Assembly: GCA_022566535.1 (NCBI GenBank)
Contig: JADFIR010000023.1
Coordinates: forward strand, 1-47,548
DNA: 47,548 nt
Direction: 5' to 3'
DNA from: Planctomycetota bacterium
GTDB taxonomy: Bacteria > Planctomycetota > Phycisphaerae > Phycisphaerales > SM1A02
Shown here: in pieces, positions 24,981-32,200 of the stretch
How positions within the stretch are numbered: position 1 is the first letter of the stretch
Layout: every line of letters starts with the position of its first letter
Translations under genes and position numbers: made by a program
The notes under the pieces: generated by a model
Seen by the model: only the letters and a program-made list of their open reading frames with translations
Told to the model about the DNA's origin: nothing
The model's database searches: none

Positions 24981-26171
24981 CTAGAACAGTACGGAGAAAC
25001 CGGCGACGAACCTCTCGTTATCTTCTTGACCCCGGTACTCAAGGTTCAGCAAGAACGTATAGCTCTCGTTGGGGCCGCTCATCGTGAAATATGGGATGTA
25101 GGCCGTCTCACGGCCGGATTTAGTGACGTGTTCCACTCGAAAACCGACGGCGGCCCGGATCCGGTCGCGATCATTATGAGGCAAGAGATACTCAAGCTGC
25201 AGACTTGAACGGACGCGGGAGGCCGCGCCGTCTTGCTCGTCCACACCGATCCCGCCCGTGATCTGCAAAGCATCGATGTTGAGTGTGCCGAGTCCCGTCA
25301 GGAGCCAGCGGTCATCATCGACAAAACCGTGCAGCCCAATGGAGCTGAGCCCCTGACGGTAAAACGTTTCCAGGAAGACTCCCTTGGGTGACCCTTCCAA
25401 TTCGAAGCTCGCCTCATCGCGAGCTTCGGTTGTCAGCGGAATGGAAAGCTCACCGGGAAACGGTAGAGTCACAAAGTGAAACAGCCCGTCGCTGGGCGAT
25501 TCACCCTCGATTGATTGAAACTGGTAGGTAAAGCCCGGCGATCGTCCGGCAGGCGAGAACGCTCGCAACGACTCGATACGCTTGTTGCTCGACGGATCTC
25601 CCGCCAGGGACGTGCCGAAGAGGGCCGGCGTGCTGACCGACAACCGCCGTGAGACGTCAACCTGATTCAGAGCGCGATACTGACCGATGGTGAGCGCACT
25701 GCGGTCGTCGATCTGCCAGGTGAGGAAGGCGTCTTCGAAGCGGCCGCTGCGGTCGCGCAACGTCCCATCGCTGCGGGTTTGGAGGCTCCCGATTCGCCAC
25801 TCGACGAAGTAGGACAGGGAATCCCCGATCGGCCCGCCACTAATCAACTCCACCTTGCTCAGGAAACGCTCACTGAAATCCCTGGAGATCTGTTCTTCCA
25901 GAAGCGCGGTAATCCAAACCGCCACCGGGGCCGTGGCAATCCTGTCTTGCTCGAGTGCCGCGGGCATGCGGTAGCCACGTGCGAGGAAAGCCATCCCGTT
26001 GATGTTCAACTGGGGAGGGACCGAGTGGCAGGAGGTACAACTGGTGTTGTACGTGCGGGCAAATTGCGGTGTGGCGTGGGCGGGCGGCGCGGCATAGGCG
26101 ACGCTGATCGCCGCGAGTCCGAACATTGCCGCTGCGCGAACACCGCGGGGAACGTACCGGCCGCGTTTCAT
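24981..26171 (-). CDS. Outer-membrane barrel protein with N-terminal c-type haem motif
   Basis: 396 residues. A signal peptide (to about residue 32, PAHA) is followed by NTSCTSCHSVPPQLNINGMA, a single c-type haem site (Cys45, Cys48, His49), and then alternating beta segments to a terminal Phe (...FVAGFSVLF), the usual outer-membrane barrel end. GGAGG five bases before the ATG at 26171 fixes the start. Haem plus barrel in one chain suggests electron transfer at or through the outer membrane, in the manner of porin-cytochrome systems, but only one haem is coded. It is the last gene of the metal operon, 22 bases after the cupredoxin gene. Function inferred from layout only. Confidence 0.75.
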   Translation of the reverse strand: MKRGRYVPRGVRAAAMFGLAAISVAYAAPPAHATPQFARTYNTSCTSCHSVPPQLNINGMAFLARGYRMPAALEQDRIATAPVAVWITALLEEQISRDFSERFLSKVELISGGPIGDSLSYFVEWRIGSLQTRSDGTLRDRSGRFEDAFLTWQIDDRSALTIGQYRALNQVDVSRRLSVSTPALFGTSLAGDPSSNKRIESLRAFSPAGRSPGFTYQFQSIEGESPSDGLFHFVTLPFPGELSIPLTTEARDEASFELEGSPKGVFLETFYRQGLSSIGLHGFVDDDRWLLTGLGTLNIDALQITGGIGVDEQDGAASRVRSSLQLEYLLPHNDRDRIRAAVGFRVEHVTKSGRETAYIPYFTMSGPNESYTFLLNLEYRGQEDNERFVAGFSVLF

Positions 26172-26193
26172 GTCTGCCTCCATGGTGCATGGT

Positions 26194-26619
26194 TCATGAG
26201 GGGGGTTCTACGATCAATTGCCCGCGCATGAGCCGCGGGTGAATCGAGCAGAGGTAGATATACGTTCCCGGCTGCGGCGCGGTGAATCGCAAGACGACGG
26301 TGTCGCCGAAGTCGGTCATGCGTGTTTTGAGGCCCAACTCTGCAATGGTCAGGTCGTGCTTCATCCCTGCGTCGCGGTTGCGCAGCACGAGTTCGATCGT
26401 CTGCCCGGTGCGGACCCTCAGGGTGGGGTTGTCGAGCCACCGCGACGGGTTGGCAGGATCCGCTTGGCGGAATGTCATCTGCTGAGCGATCAGCTCGATG
26501 CGGATCACTCCCTGCGCGCCGGGGGCACGACCCATCAGTGCGCTCCCCATCAGGATGACAAGCCCCAGCCCGACCAGCAGGGACACCCCGGCCACGCTTC
26601 GTCTTTGTCGCATCGTCAT
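26194..26619 (-). CDS. Membrane-anchored cupredoxin
   Basis: 141 residues: one N-terminal membrane segment or signal (VAGVSLLVGLGLVILMGSAL) and a cupredoxin domain. The type 1 copper ligands look complete: His in MKHDLTIAEL, and Cys, His and Met in YLCSIHPRLMRG. The domain is of the plastocyanin/COX2-like type; the membrane anchor would hold it on the outer face of the inner membrane as a one-electron carrier. GGAG about nine bases upstream supports the ATG at 26619. It lies between the ZIP transporter (54-base gap) and the haem barrel (22-base gap), so a role as electron link between the multicopper oxidase and the haem protein is a reasonable guess. Confidence 0.88.
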   Translation of the reverse strand: MTMRQRRSVAGVSLLVGLGLVILMGSALMGRAPGAQGVIRIELIAQQMTFRQADPANPSRWLDNPTLRVRTGQTIELVLRNRDAGMKHDLTIAELGLKTRMTDFGDTVVLRFTAPQPGTYIYLCSIHPRLMRGQLIVEPPS

Positions 26620-26673
26620 CGATCAGTCTCCGGTGAATTCATGTGCTACATTCCGATGGAATCGGGAATCCAT

Positions 26674-27984
26674 CTACATTGCCACCAGCAGACTGGTGGC
26701 GTACATCAGCCCAAAGCCGGCCGCCAAACCGCCGAGGTTCGGCAACGGTCTGAGCACGCGGGTCACGGCCTCACCCGCCGCCATTTGACGGAATATCTCG
26801 TACACAACCTGCAGGATGGCCCCGGCGCCGATCGCGAGAAACAGAACAGACCACAACGGCGAATAGGCGAACGCACCGACCCAGCCGCCCACGATCGTCG
26901 GCCCCCCGGCGAGCAGGCCGAGCCACCCAAGGTGGGCCACGCGCACACCCACCCGAGCCAGTGGCGACACGATGGCCAGCCCTTCGGTGATGTTGTGCAG
27001 CGTGAAGCCGACGATGAGCATCGTTCCCAGTGAAAGGGCGCCGAGGTTGAACGCCGCGCCAATGGCGAGACCCTCGCCCAGGTTGTGCAGGCCGATGCCC
27101 AGCGCGATGAAGTAGGCCAAACCGAGGCTCTCAAATCCCGGCCCGCGGCGGGTGGCTCTCTCCTGCATCCAGCCGCCGGCGGCAAGCAGCAACAACATCG
27201 TTCCGACGACGCCGAGCACGATCAGAGCCGGACCTTGGTAGACCTCCGGAAGCTGTGTGGACGCTTCCAGCGCCTCAGCCAACGCATCGATGGCGAGAAA
27301 TACAAGCAGACCCACGGTAAAGCACAACAACACGTTGATGGTGCGCTCGCCGAGCCTTCGAATGAGCGGATACCACATCAGCCCGAGGTACACGGGGATC
27401 AACCCCACCAGTACGCCCAGCAGCGCAAAGAGCCCGAAATACCGAGCTGTGGCCGTCGGTGAAACGACAGCGACCTCGATGGTGGTGCCGAAGGTGACGC
27501 CGGTCTTGGAGATCAGCACGACTTCGTGCGCTTCGCCCTGGACCCACGGGTACTCCAACCAGATGACCGCCCGTCCGAGGCGGCCGATGGTGCGGCGGCG
27601 CTCAAGCTCCTCAGCCCGGTCGTCGGGCAGGAGTTCTTCCAGAGCGGGATCGTTGGTCAGACCGTGGCCGGCGTCCATCCAAAAGGACCAGTACGCTTCG
27701 TCCACCAACACCTGGGCCACGGTGACGGGGTCGGGGCCGCCGTTAACCAGATGCAACTCGATGAGGCCGAGTTCCGGGAGCACGGTGCGAATCACGGAGA
27801 GCTCCTCCACGGGCGGAAAGTCCTCCCCGCGCACGCGGTCAAGCGGCTTGAGGACCGCGATCCCCCACAGCACGACGCCGAGTAGTCCAAGCGGAGCCAC
27901 GGCGAGAAGCCCGGTGGCGGCCCATCCTCGCGAGGTGATCGGGTTTCCCCGCCGTTGGTGGTCTGTCTGCGGAGGCGTGGTCAT
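26674..27984 (-). CDS. ZIP-family metal transporter with N-terminal extracytoplasmic domain
   Basis: 436 residues, longer than the usual 250-300. An N-terminal membrane segment (about 22-45) is followed by an extra beta-rich domain of about 130 residues (about 50-178) and then the ZIP helical bundle. The metal-binding motifs are complete: HNLGEG at 300-305 in GLHNLGEGLAIGAAF and HNITEG at 330-335 in TLHNITEGLAI. ZIP proteins move Zn, Fe or Mn into the cytoplasm. The ATG at 27984 lies six bases after the multicopper oxidase stop, so translation is coupled. The extra domain may receive metal or contact the oxidase; I do not recognise its family. Confidence 0.9.
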   Translation of the reverse strand: MTTPPQTDHQRRGNPITSRGWAATGLLAVAPLGLLGVVLWGIAVLKPLDRVRGEDFPPVEELSVIRTVLPELGLIELHLVNGGPDPVTVAQVLVDEAYWSFWMDAGHGLTNDPALEELLPDDRAEELERRRTIGRLGRAVIWLEYPWVQGEAHEVVLISKTGVTFGTTIEVAVVSPTATARYFGLFALLGVLVGLIPVYLGLMWYPLIRRLGERTINVLLCFTVGLLVFLAIDALAEALEASTQLPEVYQGPALIVLGVVGTMLLLLAAGGWMQERATRRGPGFESLGLAYFIALGIGLHNLGEGLAIGAAFNLGALSLGTMLIVGFTLHNITEGLAIVSPLARVGVRVAHLGWLGLLAGGPTIVGGWVGAFAYSPLWSVLFLAIGAGAILQVVYEIFRQMAAGEAVTRVLRPLPNLGGLAAGFGLMYATSLLVAM

Positions 27985-27990
27985 GTGCGC

Positions 27991-29679
27991 TCACCCGGGA
28001 CCGTGGCTGATCAATGACGGCCTGGCGTCGAGGTTGACTTCTCGTAGAGCCGCCAACAGCGCGCTGTGGTCCATCAGCGGCTGGTCCCCCAGGTATTTCC
28101 AGCGAATTCGGCCGTGCTTGTCGATGAGAAACGTGCCGTGGAGCTCTTGGCCGGTCGAGGCCAGATACGTGCCGTAGCGCGCTGCCACCGCACGGTCAGG
28201 GTCGGCAAGAAGCGGGAACGGTCGTTCATGACGGGCGACGACATTGGCCCGGTTGACGGAAGGACGATCGGAACTGACCGCCAGGATCTCTGCGCCCAGC
28301 CCGCGGATGGTCGCTGCGTCCTTTTCGAGCAACGCAAGCTGGTCCCGGCAGAACGAACAGACCACGCCCAGGTGGAAGACCAGTACCAGGTTCGCCTGAT
28401 CGCGGTAGTCAGACAGCCGGACCATGCGGTCATGTTGATCGACGAGGGCAAAGTCTGGGGCCGAGGCCTGGTCGAGTCCTCGGGCAAGCTGCTGCTGAGC
28501 GTCCTGCGCGGCGAAGAGCCCCATCCACCCCAGCTCCGCGAACTCACTTTGGTGGGCGTGGAACATGTACCGTCCCGGCCAACGGGGGCGGAACTCCAGG
28601 ATCGCACGCTCCCCTTGGCACATCATCACCGTGTCGGTGTGCTCGCTCGTCTGGAGCTTGGTGCCCGTGCGAAACACGTCGAAGAAGCCGGCGTGCAGGT
28701 GGAAGGAGTTGATCGGGTCGAACTCGGTGATGTTGACCAGGTACACCCGCACGAGTTGACCGACCTTCACCGGGATCGGATGCCGCATGTACTGGAAGGC
28801 CACGGTGTTGACCGCGTAGACCTCGTTTTCGCCATCGAAGTTGGTGTCGAAGCCGTTCATGACCATGATCAGCTCGCGGACCTCCCGGTTTTCCGGGAAG
28901 TCAGGGTTGCGGGTCTTGGCCACCTCCCGCAGCGCACCCTCGTAGCGGTTGGGGTCTGGATCGACGATGAAGGCGCCGTACATCCCTTTATGGATGTGCC
29001 GCTTGAGCGGAACCAAATGGCAGTGGTAAAGATGCAGTCCAACCGGCTCGGCCTCAAACTCGTAAATGAATTCCTCGCCGGGCTGCACGTACTGGTCGGG
29101 GAATGTGCCATCCATTTCGTGCCGGTGCCAGCCGTGGAAGTGCATCGTGTGGGGATGCGAGGCGGCGTTGATGAATCGAATACGAACCAGATCCCCCTCG
29201 GTCGCCCGGATGGTGGGTCCTGGTACCTGCCCATTGAAGGTCCAGGCGGGGAAGTAAACGCCCGGGGCGATCTCGATCTCGCGGTCCATGGCTACGAACT
29301 GGTATTCGCGCAGTCGTGTGCCGTTGGGTCGTCGGGTTTCGCGATAGAACGTCTTTGCAGCCCAGCGTTGCCGCGATGGAACCTTGCCCGCCAACGTAGC
29401 TTTGTTGTAGTTGGTGAGAAAGGCGATCGGATCGAAGTAGTCGTCTCGGCGCACCTCGCCGACGGTGCCCAGGCCGCCCATGCGGTGTGCGCGGGGGTGG
29501 CCGGGGGCAATTCCCGGAAAATCCTTAGCGCGCGCTGATCCGTTGGTTTGTCCGAGGATGGCCGGTGCGGCCCAGGCCGCGCCCAGGCTAGCGGCGCCGC
29601 TGGCGGCCAGGAACGCGCGGCGGCTTGCTCGGCCCGGCCGCGGTTTGTTGCTTTGTTTGACCACGCCGTCGTCCTTCAT
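27991..29679 (-). CDS. Tat-exported two-domain multicopper oxidase fused to peroxiredoxin-like domain
   Basis: 562 residues. A Tat signal (SRRAFLAASGAASLGAAWAA) is followed by two cupredoxin domains and a C-terminal AhpC/TSA-type thioredoxin fold (about 405-545). All four His-x-His pairs of a trinuclear copper site are visible: HTMHFHGWH (177-185), HLYHCHL (216-222), FHLHAGFF (327-334) and MFHAHQSE (372-379). The type 1 site (Cys220, with His229 and Met233 in KRHIHKGM) is only in domain 1, the type C two-domain arrangement. The last domain carries VVCSFCRDQL (Cys441, Cys444), a possible redox pair. Such oxidases use O2 to oxidise metals or phenols. The gene follows the MntR gene by seven bases and is followed by the ZIP gene after six. 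Confidence 0.9.
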   Translation of the reverse strand: MKDDGVVKQSNKPRPGRASRRAFLAASGAASLGAAWAAPAILGQTNGSARAKDFPGIAPGHPRAHRMGGLGTVGEVRRDDYFDPIAFLTNYNKATLAGKVPSRQRWAAKTFYRETRRPNGTRLREYQFVAMDREIEIAPGVYFPAWTFNGQVPGPTIRATEGDLVRIRFINAASHPHTMHFHGWHRHEMDGTFPDQYVQPGEEFIYEFEAEPVGLHLYHCHLVPLKRHIHKGMYGAFIVDPDPNRYEGALREVAKTRNPDFPENREVRELIMVMNGFDTNFDGENEVYAVNTVAFQYMRHPIPVKVGQLVRVYLVNITEFDPINSFHLHAGFFDVFRTGTKLQTSEHTDTVMMCQGERAILEFRPRWPGRYMFHAHQSEFAELGWMGLFAAQDAQQQLARGLDQASAPDFALVDQHDRMVRLSDYRDQANLVLVFHLGVVCSFCRDQLALLEKDAATIRGLGAEILAVSSDRPSVNRANVVARHERPFPLLADPDRAVAARYGTYLASTGQELHGTFLIDKHGRIRWKYLGDQPLMDHSALLAALREVNLDARPSLISHGPG

Positions 29680-29686
29680 CGGTCAG

Positions 29687-30151
29687 TCACTCCAAATCAA
29701 GTCCGCCAGTCTCGGCCGTATGCCTCTCGGCGAATGACTCCATGTGCTGCAAAGTGACCTCTCCGACGTGGTGCTCGATGCCCTCGGCATCGGGACCGGC
29801 GTCGGGCTCGGGCACGCCCAGCGCAACCAGGAAGCTGAAGACGATCTCGTGTCGCCGGCGACTCTCCGCGGCGAGCCGCTCCCCTTGGGCGGTGAGCCGG
29901 ATCGGACGGTACGGCTCGGTCTCCACAAGCTGCTCCTGGAGTAGCCGGGCGACGATTCGGCTGACCGTGACGTGCGAGACGCCCATGTGCTGGGTGAGAT
30001 CCTTCACGCGACACTCGCCGCGGCGATGCACGATGTCCGAGACCGCTTCGACGTAGTCCTGGGCCGTCTCCATAGCGTGGTCGGCCCGGACCTTTCGGAA
30101 GGTCGGAACAGCCCGGGGGAGTCGATGATGGAGCCAGCGACGTTGCGTCAT
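29687..30151 (-). CDS. mntR: MntR/DtxR-family metal-dependent transcriptional regulator
   Basis: The 154-residue protein matches the E. coli-type MntR layout, including the N-terminal FRKVRADH before the winged helix. The HTH is RVKDLTQHMGVSHVTVSRIV. The metal ligands of the family all appear: Asp and Glu in DYVEAV, His in RRRHEIV, and Glu, Glu and His in DAEGIEHHV. Such proteins bind operators when loaded with Mn(II) or Fe(II). I chose the ATG at 30151 because the promoter at 30181-30208 excludes the longer GTG start at 30190, which lies between -35 and -10. It is the first gene of the operon and probably represses it when metal is plentiful. Confidence 0.9.
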   Translation of the reverse strand: MTQRRWLHHRLPRAVPTFRKVRADHAMETAQDYVEAVSDIVHRRGECRVKDLTQHMGVSHVTVSRIVARLLQEQLVETEPYRPIRLTAQGERLAAESRRRHEIVFSFLVALGVPEPDAGPDAEGIEHHVGEVTLQHMESFAERHTAETGGLDLE

Positions 30152-30180
30152 GCCAAGCGATCCGAACCATGGACCAGCAA

Positions 30181-30208
30181 ATTGTAGCACTCGCTACAGC
30201 CTGGTCAA
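30181..30208 (-). promoter_or_regulatory. Promoter of the metal operon
   Basis: On the minus strand TTGACC (30203-30208) and TACAAT (30181-30186), each one base from the sigma-70 consensus, are spaced by 16 bases. Transcription would start near 30174, about 23 bases before the mntR ATG. No other gene on this strand begins nearby. Confidence 0.75.
30183..30198. promoter_or_regulatory. Operator-like inverted repeat over the -10 element
   Basis: TGTAGC-ACTC-GCTACA is a perfect 6-bp inverted repeat with a four-base spacer, sitting between -35 and -10 and overlapping the -10 box. A protein bound here would block RNA polymerase. The obvious candidate is the MntR-type regulator encoded directly downstream. 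Confidence 0.65.
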
Positions 30209-30527
30209 GCATCATCGGAGTTCTGGCTGGATCGCTTGAACGCCCGGTGCCGAACAGGTGATCCAGAACCACATAAAACCTTGCAAATACAGGTTATATG
30301 GACGATTTGGCGCCTCAGCGTCATCGTGGAAGCCTGTGGCTGCGTCGCCTGATACTTGTAGGCAATGCTACGAAGAGCAGACGACTCCCCGCCTCACGCG
30401 CCGATTGGCGTTGGCAGGAGGTTCCTCCAGCGCAGCCCCGAATCCGCTGGCGGACCGTTTGGGGCGAAGGTCACCGCGGCGAGAGTGAGCGGGAATGTAA
30501 GGGCGTCTACAATGCTCGCCGTCACAC
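30209..30527. other. Intergenic region before tRNA-Leu
   Basis: No gene is supported. A TACAAT box at 30508-30513 lies 15 bases before the tRNA start and is its likely -10; the -35 is weak. The rest shows no recognisable element. Confidence 0.5.
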
Positions 30528-30613
30528 GGGCCTGTGGCGGAATCGGCAGACGCAGTGGACTTAAAATCCGCGGCCCCGCAAGGGGCGTGAGGGTTCGAGT
30601 CCCTCCAGGCCCA
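30528..30613 (+). tRNA. tRNA-Leu (UAA anticodon)
   Basis: An 86-base cloverleaf: acceptor GGGCCTG (30528-30534) pairs with CAGGCCC (30606-30612), with discriminator A at 30613. The anticodon stem GTGGA/TCCGC encloses CTTAAAA, giving anticodon TAA at 30562-30564, decoding UUA. A long variable arm and the T arm GAGGG-TTCGAGT-CCCTC fit leucine tRNA. The 3' CCA is not encoded. Confidence 0.97.
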
Positions 30614-30678
30614 TCGGCCGTGATCCCAGAGCGACCGGCGGCTTGGGTTGGGCGGTTCAGCGGCCCCATCGCGAGCCG

Positions 30679-30825
30679 CTACGGTCTGACAGGATCGGCT
30701 TTCCGCTGTAGTCGAGTTCTATCGCGCTTGCGAAGCAATTCCTGATAGACGCAGGTCGTGTCGTTCACCATGCGCTGAAGTGAGAAGGAGCGCACGCGCT
30801 GGCGTGAGGCGTGTCCCATGGGCGG
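30679..30825 (-). pseudogene. Glycosyltransferase (GT4) C-terminal relic
   Basis: On the minus strand the frame GHASRQRVRSFSLQRMVNDT, continuing TCVYQELLRKRD, is the typical last helix region of GT4-type glycosyltransferases (after the sugar-nucleotide Glu motif). Everything N-terminal of this is missing; the fragment joins directly, in another frame, onto the end of the methyltransferase relic at about 30826. The stop is at 30679-30681. A deletion between two neighbouring polysaccharide genes would explain the join. Confidence 0.6.
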
Positions 30826-31144
30826 CGCGGATCATGGCGGGGCTGAACTCGATCCCCACGCCATATGAAGGCTTGAGCTGGCGCAGCAGCTCGCCGTCGG
30901 CGCAACCAATCTCTACCAGTCGCTTGCCGGAGGGGATAATGAACCGGAAGTGGCGCAGCTACTGCTCGTGGTAATAGTGGTTGCGGTTGCGATAGCCGGC
31001 GCGATAGTCTGCCAGCGCGTCGAAGAAACCACGAACCCGCTGCTTGAATCCGGAGTCGATGTCCTTGGTCGAGGTCAGGGCGTTGCCCGGCGTGAACTCG
31101 ACCGCCATCCCCGTCGCTGCTCGGTCAACTTCGATCTGGCTCAT
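30826..31144 (-). pseudogene. SAM-dependent methyltransferase N-terminal relic
   Basis: From the ATG at 31144 the frame reads about 61 codons (...ALADYRAGYRNRNHYYHEQ), meets a TAG at 30959-30961 and continues in the same frame with LRHFRFIIPSGKRLVEIGCA, then GVGIEFSPAMI. GKRLVEIGCADGELL is the SAM-binding motif I of class I methyltransferases, with the second acidic motif after it. The rest of the protein is lost where GT4 sequence begins. Nonsense plus truncation make this a pseudogene. Such methyltransferases often stand beside glycosyltransferases in surface polysaccharide clusters. Confidence 0.7.
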
Positions 31145-31234
31145 GCCGGGCGTTCTAACAAATCGAACAAAGGTTGGCCGGGGATGCGTCGGATACGCCT
31201 GAGCGGATTTCGCCGTACGGGCGAAGGCGACCCG

Positions 31235-32074
31235 TCAGGCCAGCTCTTCGGTGGCAGGTTGTAGCACGAACCGCCCGGCGTGTTGCGGATCGTGTGCGAC
31301 GTGCTGAACCGGATCGCCGGGCTCGTGGTCCAGCACCATCCGCCAGTTCTCATCAGCAGCCTGTGCCAGCATCTGTTGCTTGGAAAGCATGTTCTGGTAC
31401 GGCAGCATGTCGTAGCCCATGTTGAAGGCCGAAGCGACATGGTGGACGGTGGGCATCACGTCGCCGGGAAAGCACACGACGCCCCGGCCATCGTCGAACC
31501 GCACCGCCTGCTGTCCCCAGGTGTGACCGACCATGGGCCAGACCACGAGGCCGGGCAGAACCTGGGTCTTGCCCCCGACCAGTCGCAGCCGACGGGCGAT
31601 CGGGTCGAGATGGCTTCGCAGGTAGGTGCGGGTCATCGTGGATTTGTTCGCCAGGGCGTCCTCCCACTCGGTTCTCTGCACAACGATCTGGGCGTTTGGG
31701 AACGTTGGAGCTGTGGCGCCGGATTCATCGAGCTCGGTGAGCGCAGCCGCGTGGTCGAAGTGCAGGTGAGTCACCACGACAAGGTCGATCTGTGAAGGCT
31801 CGCAGCCGGCCTCGCGCAGAGCATCGACTACCGTGCGACGCTGAAGGTCGTAGTAGGAGCGCTCCTTGTCCGTCCACTTGTCGCCGAAGCCGGTCTCGAT
31901 CAGCACCTTGGTGGACCCGTTGTCCAGCAGCAGGCAGTTTGTTTGCAGGCTGATACGGTTGAGCTCATCGGGCGTGGTGAGCTTGGACCAGATACTCCTG
32001 GGGACGACGCCGAACATCCCTCCGCCGTCGAGGCGGATCGTTCCGGCGCGAAGCAGTTTCCAGGACCAACTCAT
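31235..32074 (-). CDS. MBL-fold metallo-hydrolase
   Basis: 279 residues of the metallo-beta-lactamase superfamily. Motifs: THLHFDHAAAL (HxHxDH, two-zinc site) near residue 100, GHTWGQQ near 175, CFPGDVMPTVHH near 193 and a late His in MVLDHEPGDP. The opening KLLRAGTIRLDGGGMFGVVP is typical of the quorum-quenching-lactonase/AttM-like branch, but the substrate cannot be named. The ATG at 32074 is chosen since upstream codons run through the hairpins at 32111-32162; no clear ribosome site is seen. It follows the nucleotide-sugar dehydrogenase on the same strand after 126 bases. Confidence 0.88.
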   Translation of the reverse strand: MSWSWKLLRAGTIRLDGGGMFGVVPRSIWSKLTTPDELNRISLQTNCLLLDNGSTKVLIETGFGDKWTDKERSYYDLQRRTVVDALREAGCEPSQIDLVVVTHLHFDHAAALTELDESGATAPTFPNAQIVVQRTEWEDALANKSTMTRTYLRSHLDPIARRLRLVGGKTQVLPGLVVWPMVGHTWGQQAVRFDDGRGVVCFPGDVMPTVHHVASAFNMGYDMLPYQNMLSKQQMLAQAADENWRMVLDHEPGDPVQHVAHDPQHAGRFVLQPATEELA

Positions 32075-32110
32075 TTTCGGGTGTGCTGTTGGTTGACAGA
32101 CTTGTTTAGC

Positions 32111-32162
32111 CGCCGCTCGCAGAGCGGCGCGATGGTGCCCGACGCGCGGGTCTGCGACCCGC
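32111..32162. repeat. Two perfect hairpins in tandem
   Basis: CGCCGCTC-GCA-GAGCGGCG (32111-32129, 8-bp stem) and GCGGGTC-TGC-GACCCGC (32146-32162, 7-bp stem), each with a 3-base loop, lie between the dehydrogenase stop and the MBL start. They have no T-run and may be REP-like elements or a processing/stabilising structure. Confidence 0.6.
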
Positions 32163-32200
32163 CCGAAACAGTAGCAGATCATGGAGGTACGCGAAACTCG

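Noticed and set aside
28066..29538. 490-codon plus-strand frame antisense to the multicopper oxidase
   Set aside because: The oxidase on the minus strand has all copper ligands and a Tat signal; the plus frame has no features.
30394..30669. Minus-strand frame over the tRNA-Leu gene
   Set aside because: The GGTRTLTPLAGP-type reading is the well-known spurious translation of a tRNA antisense strand.
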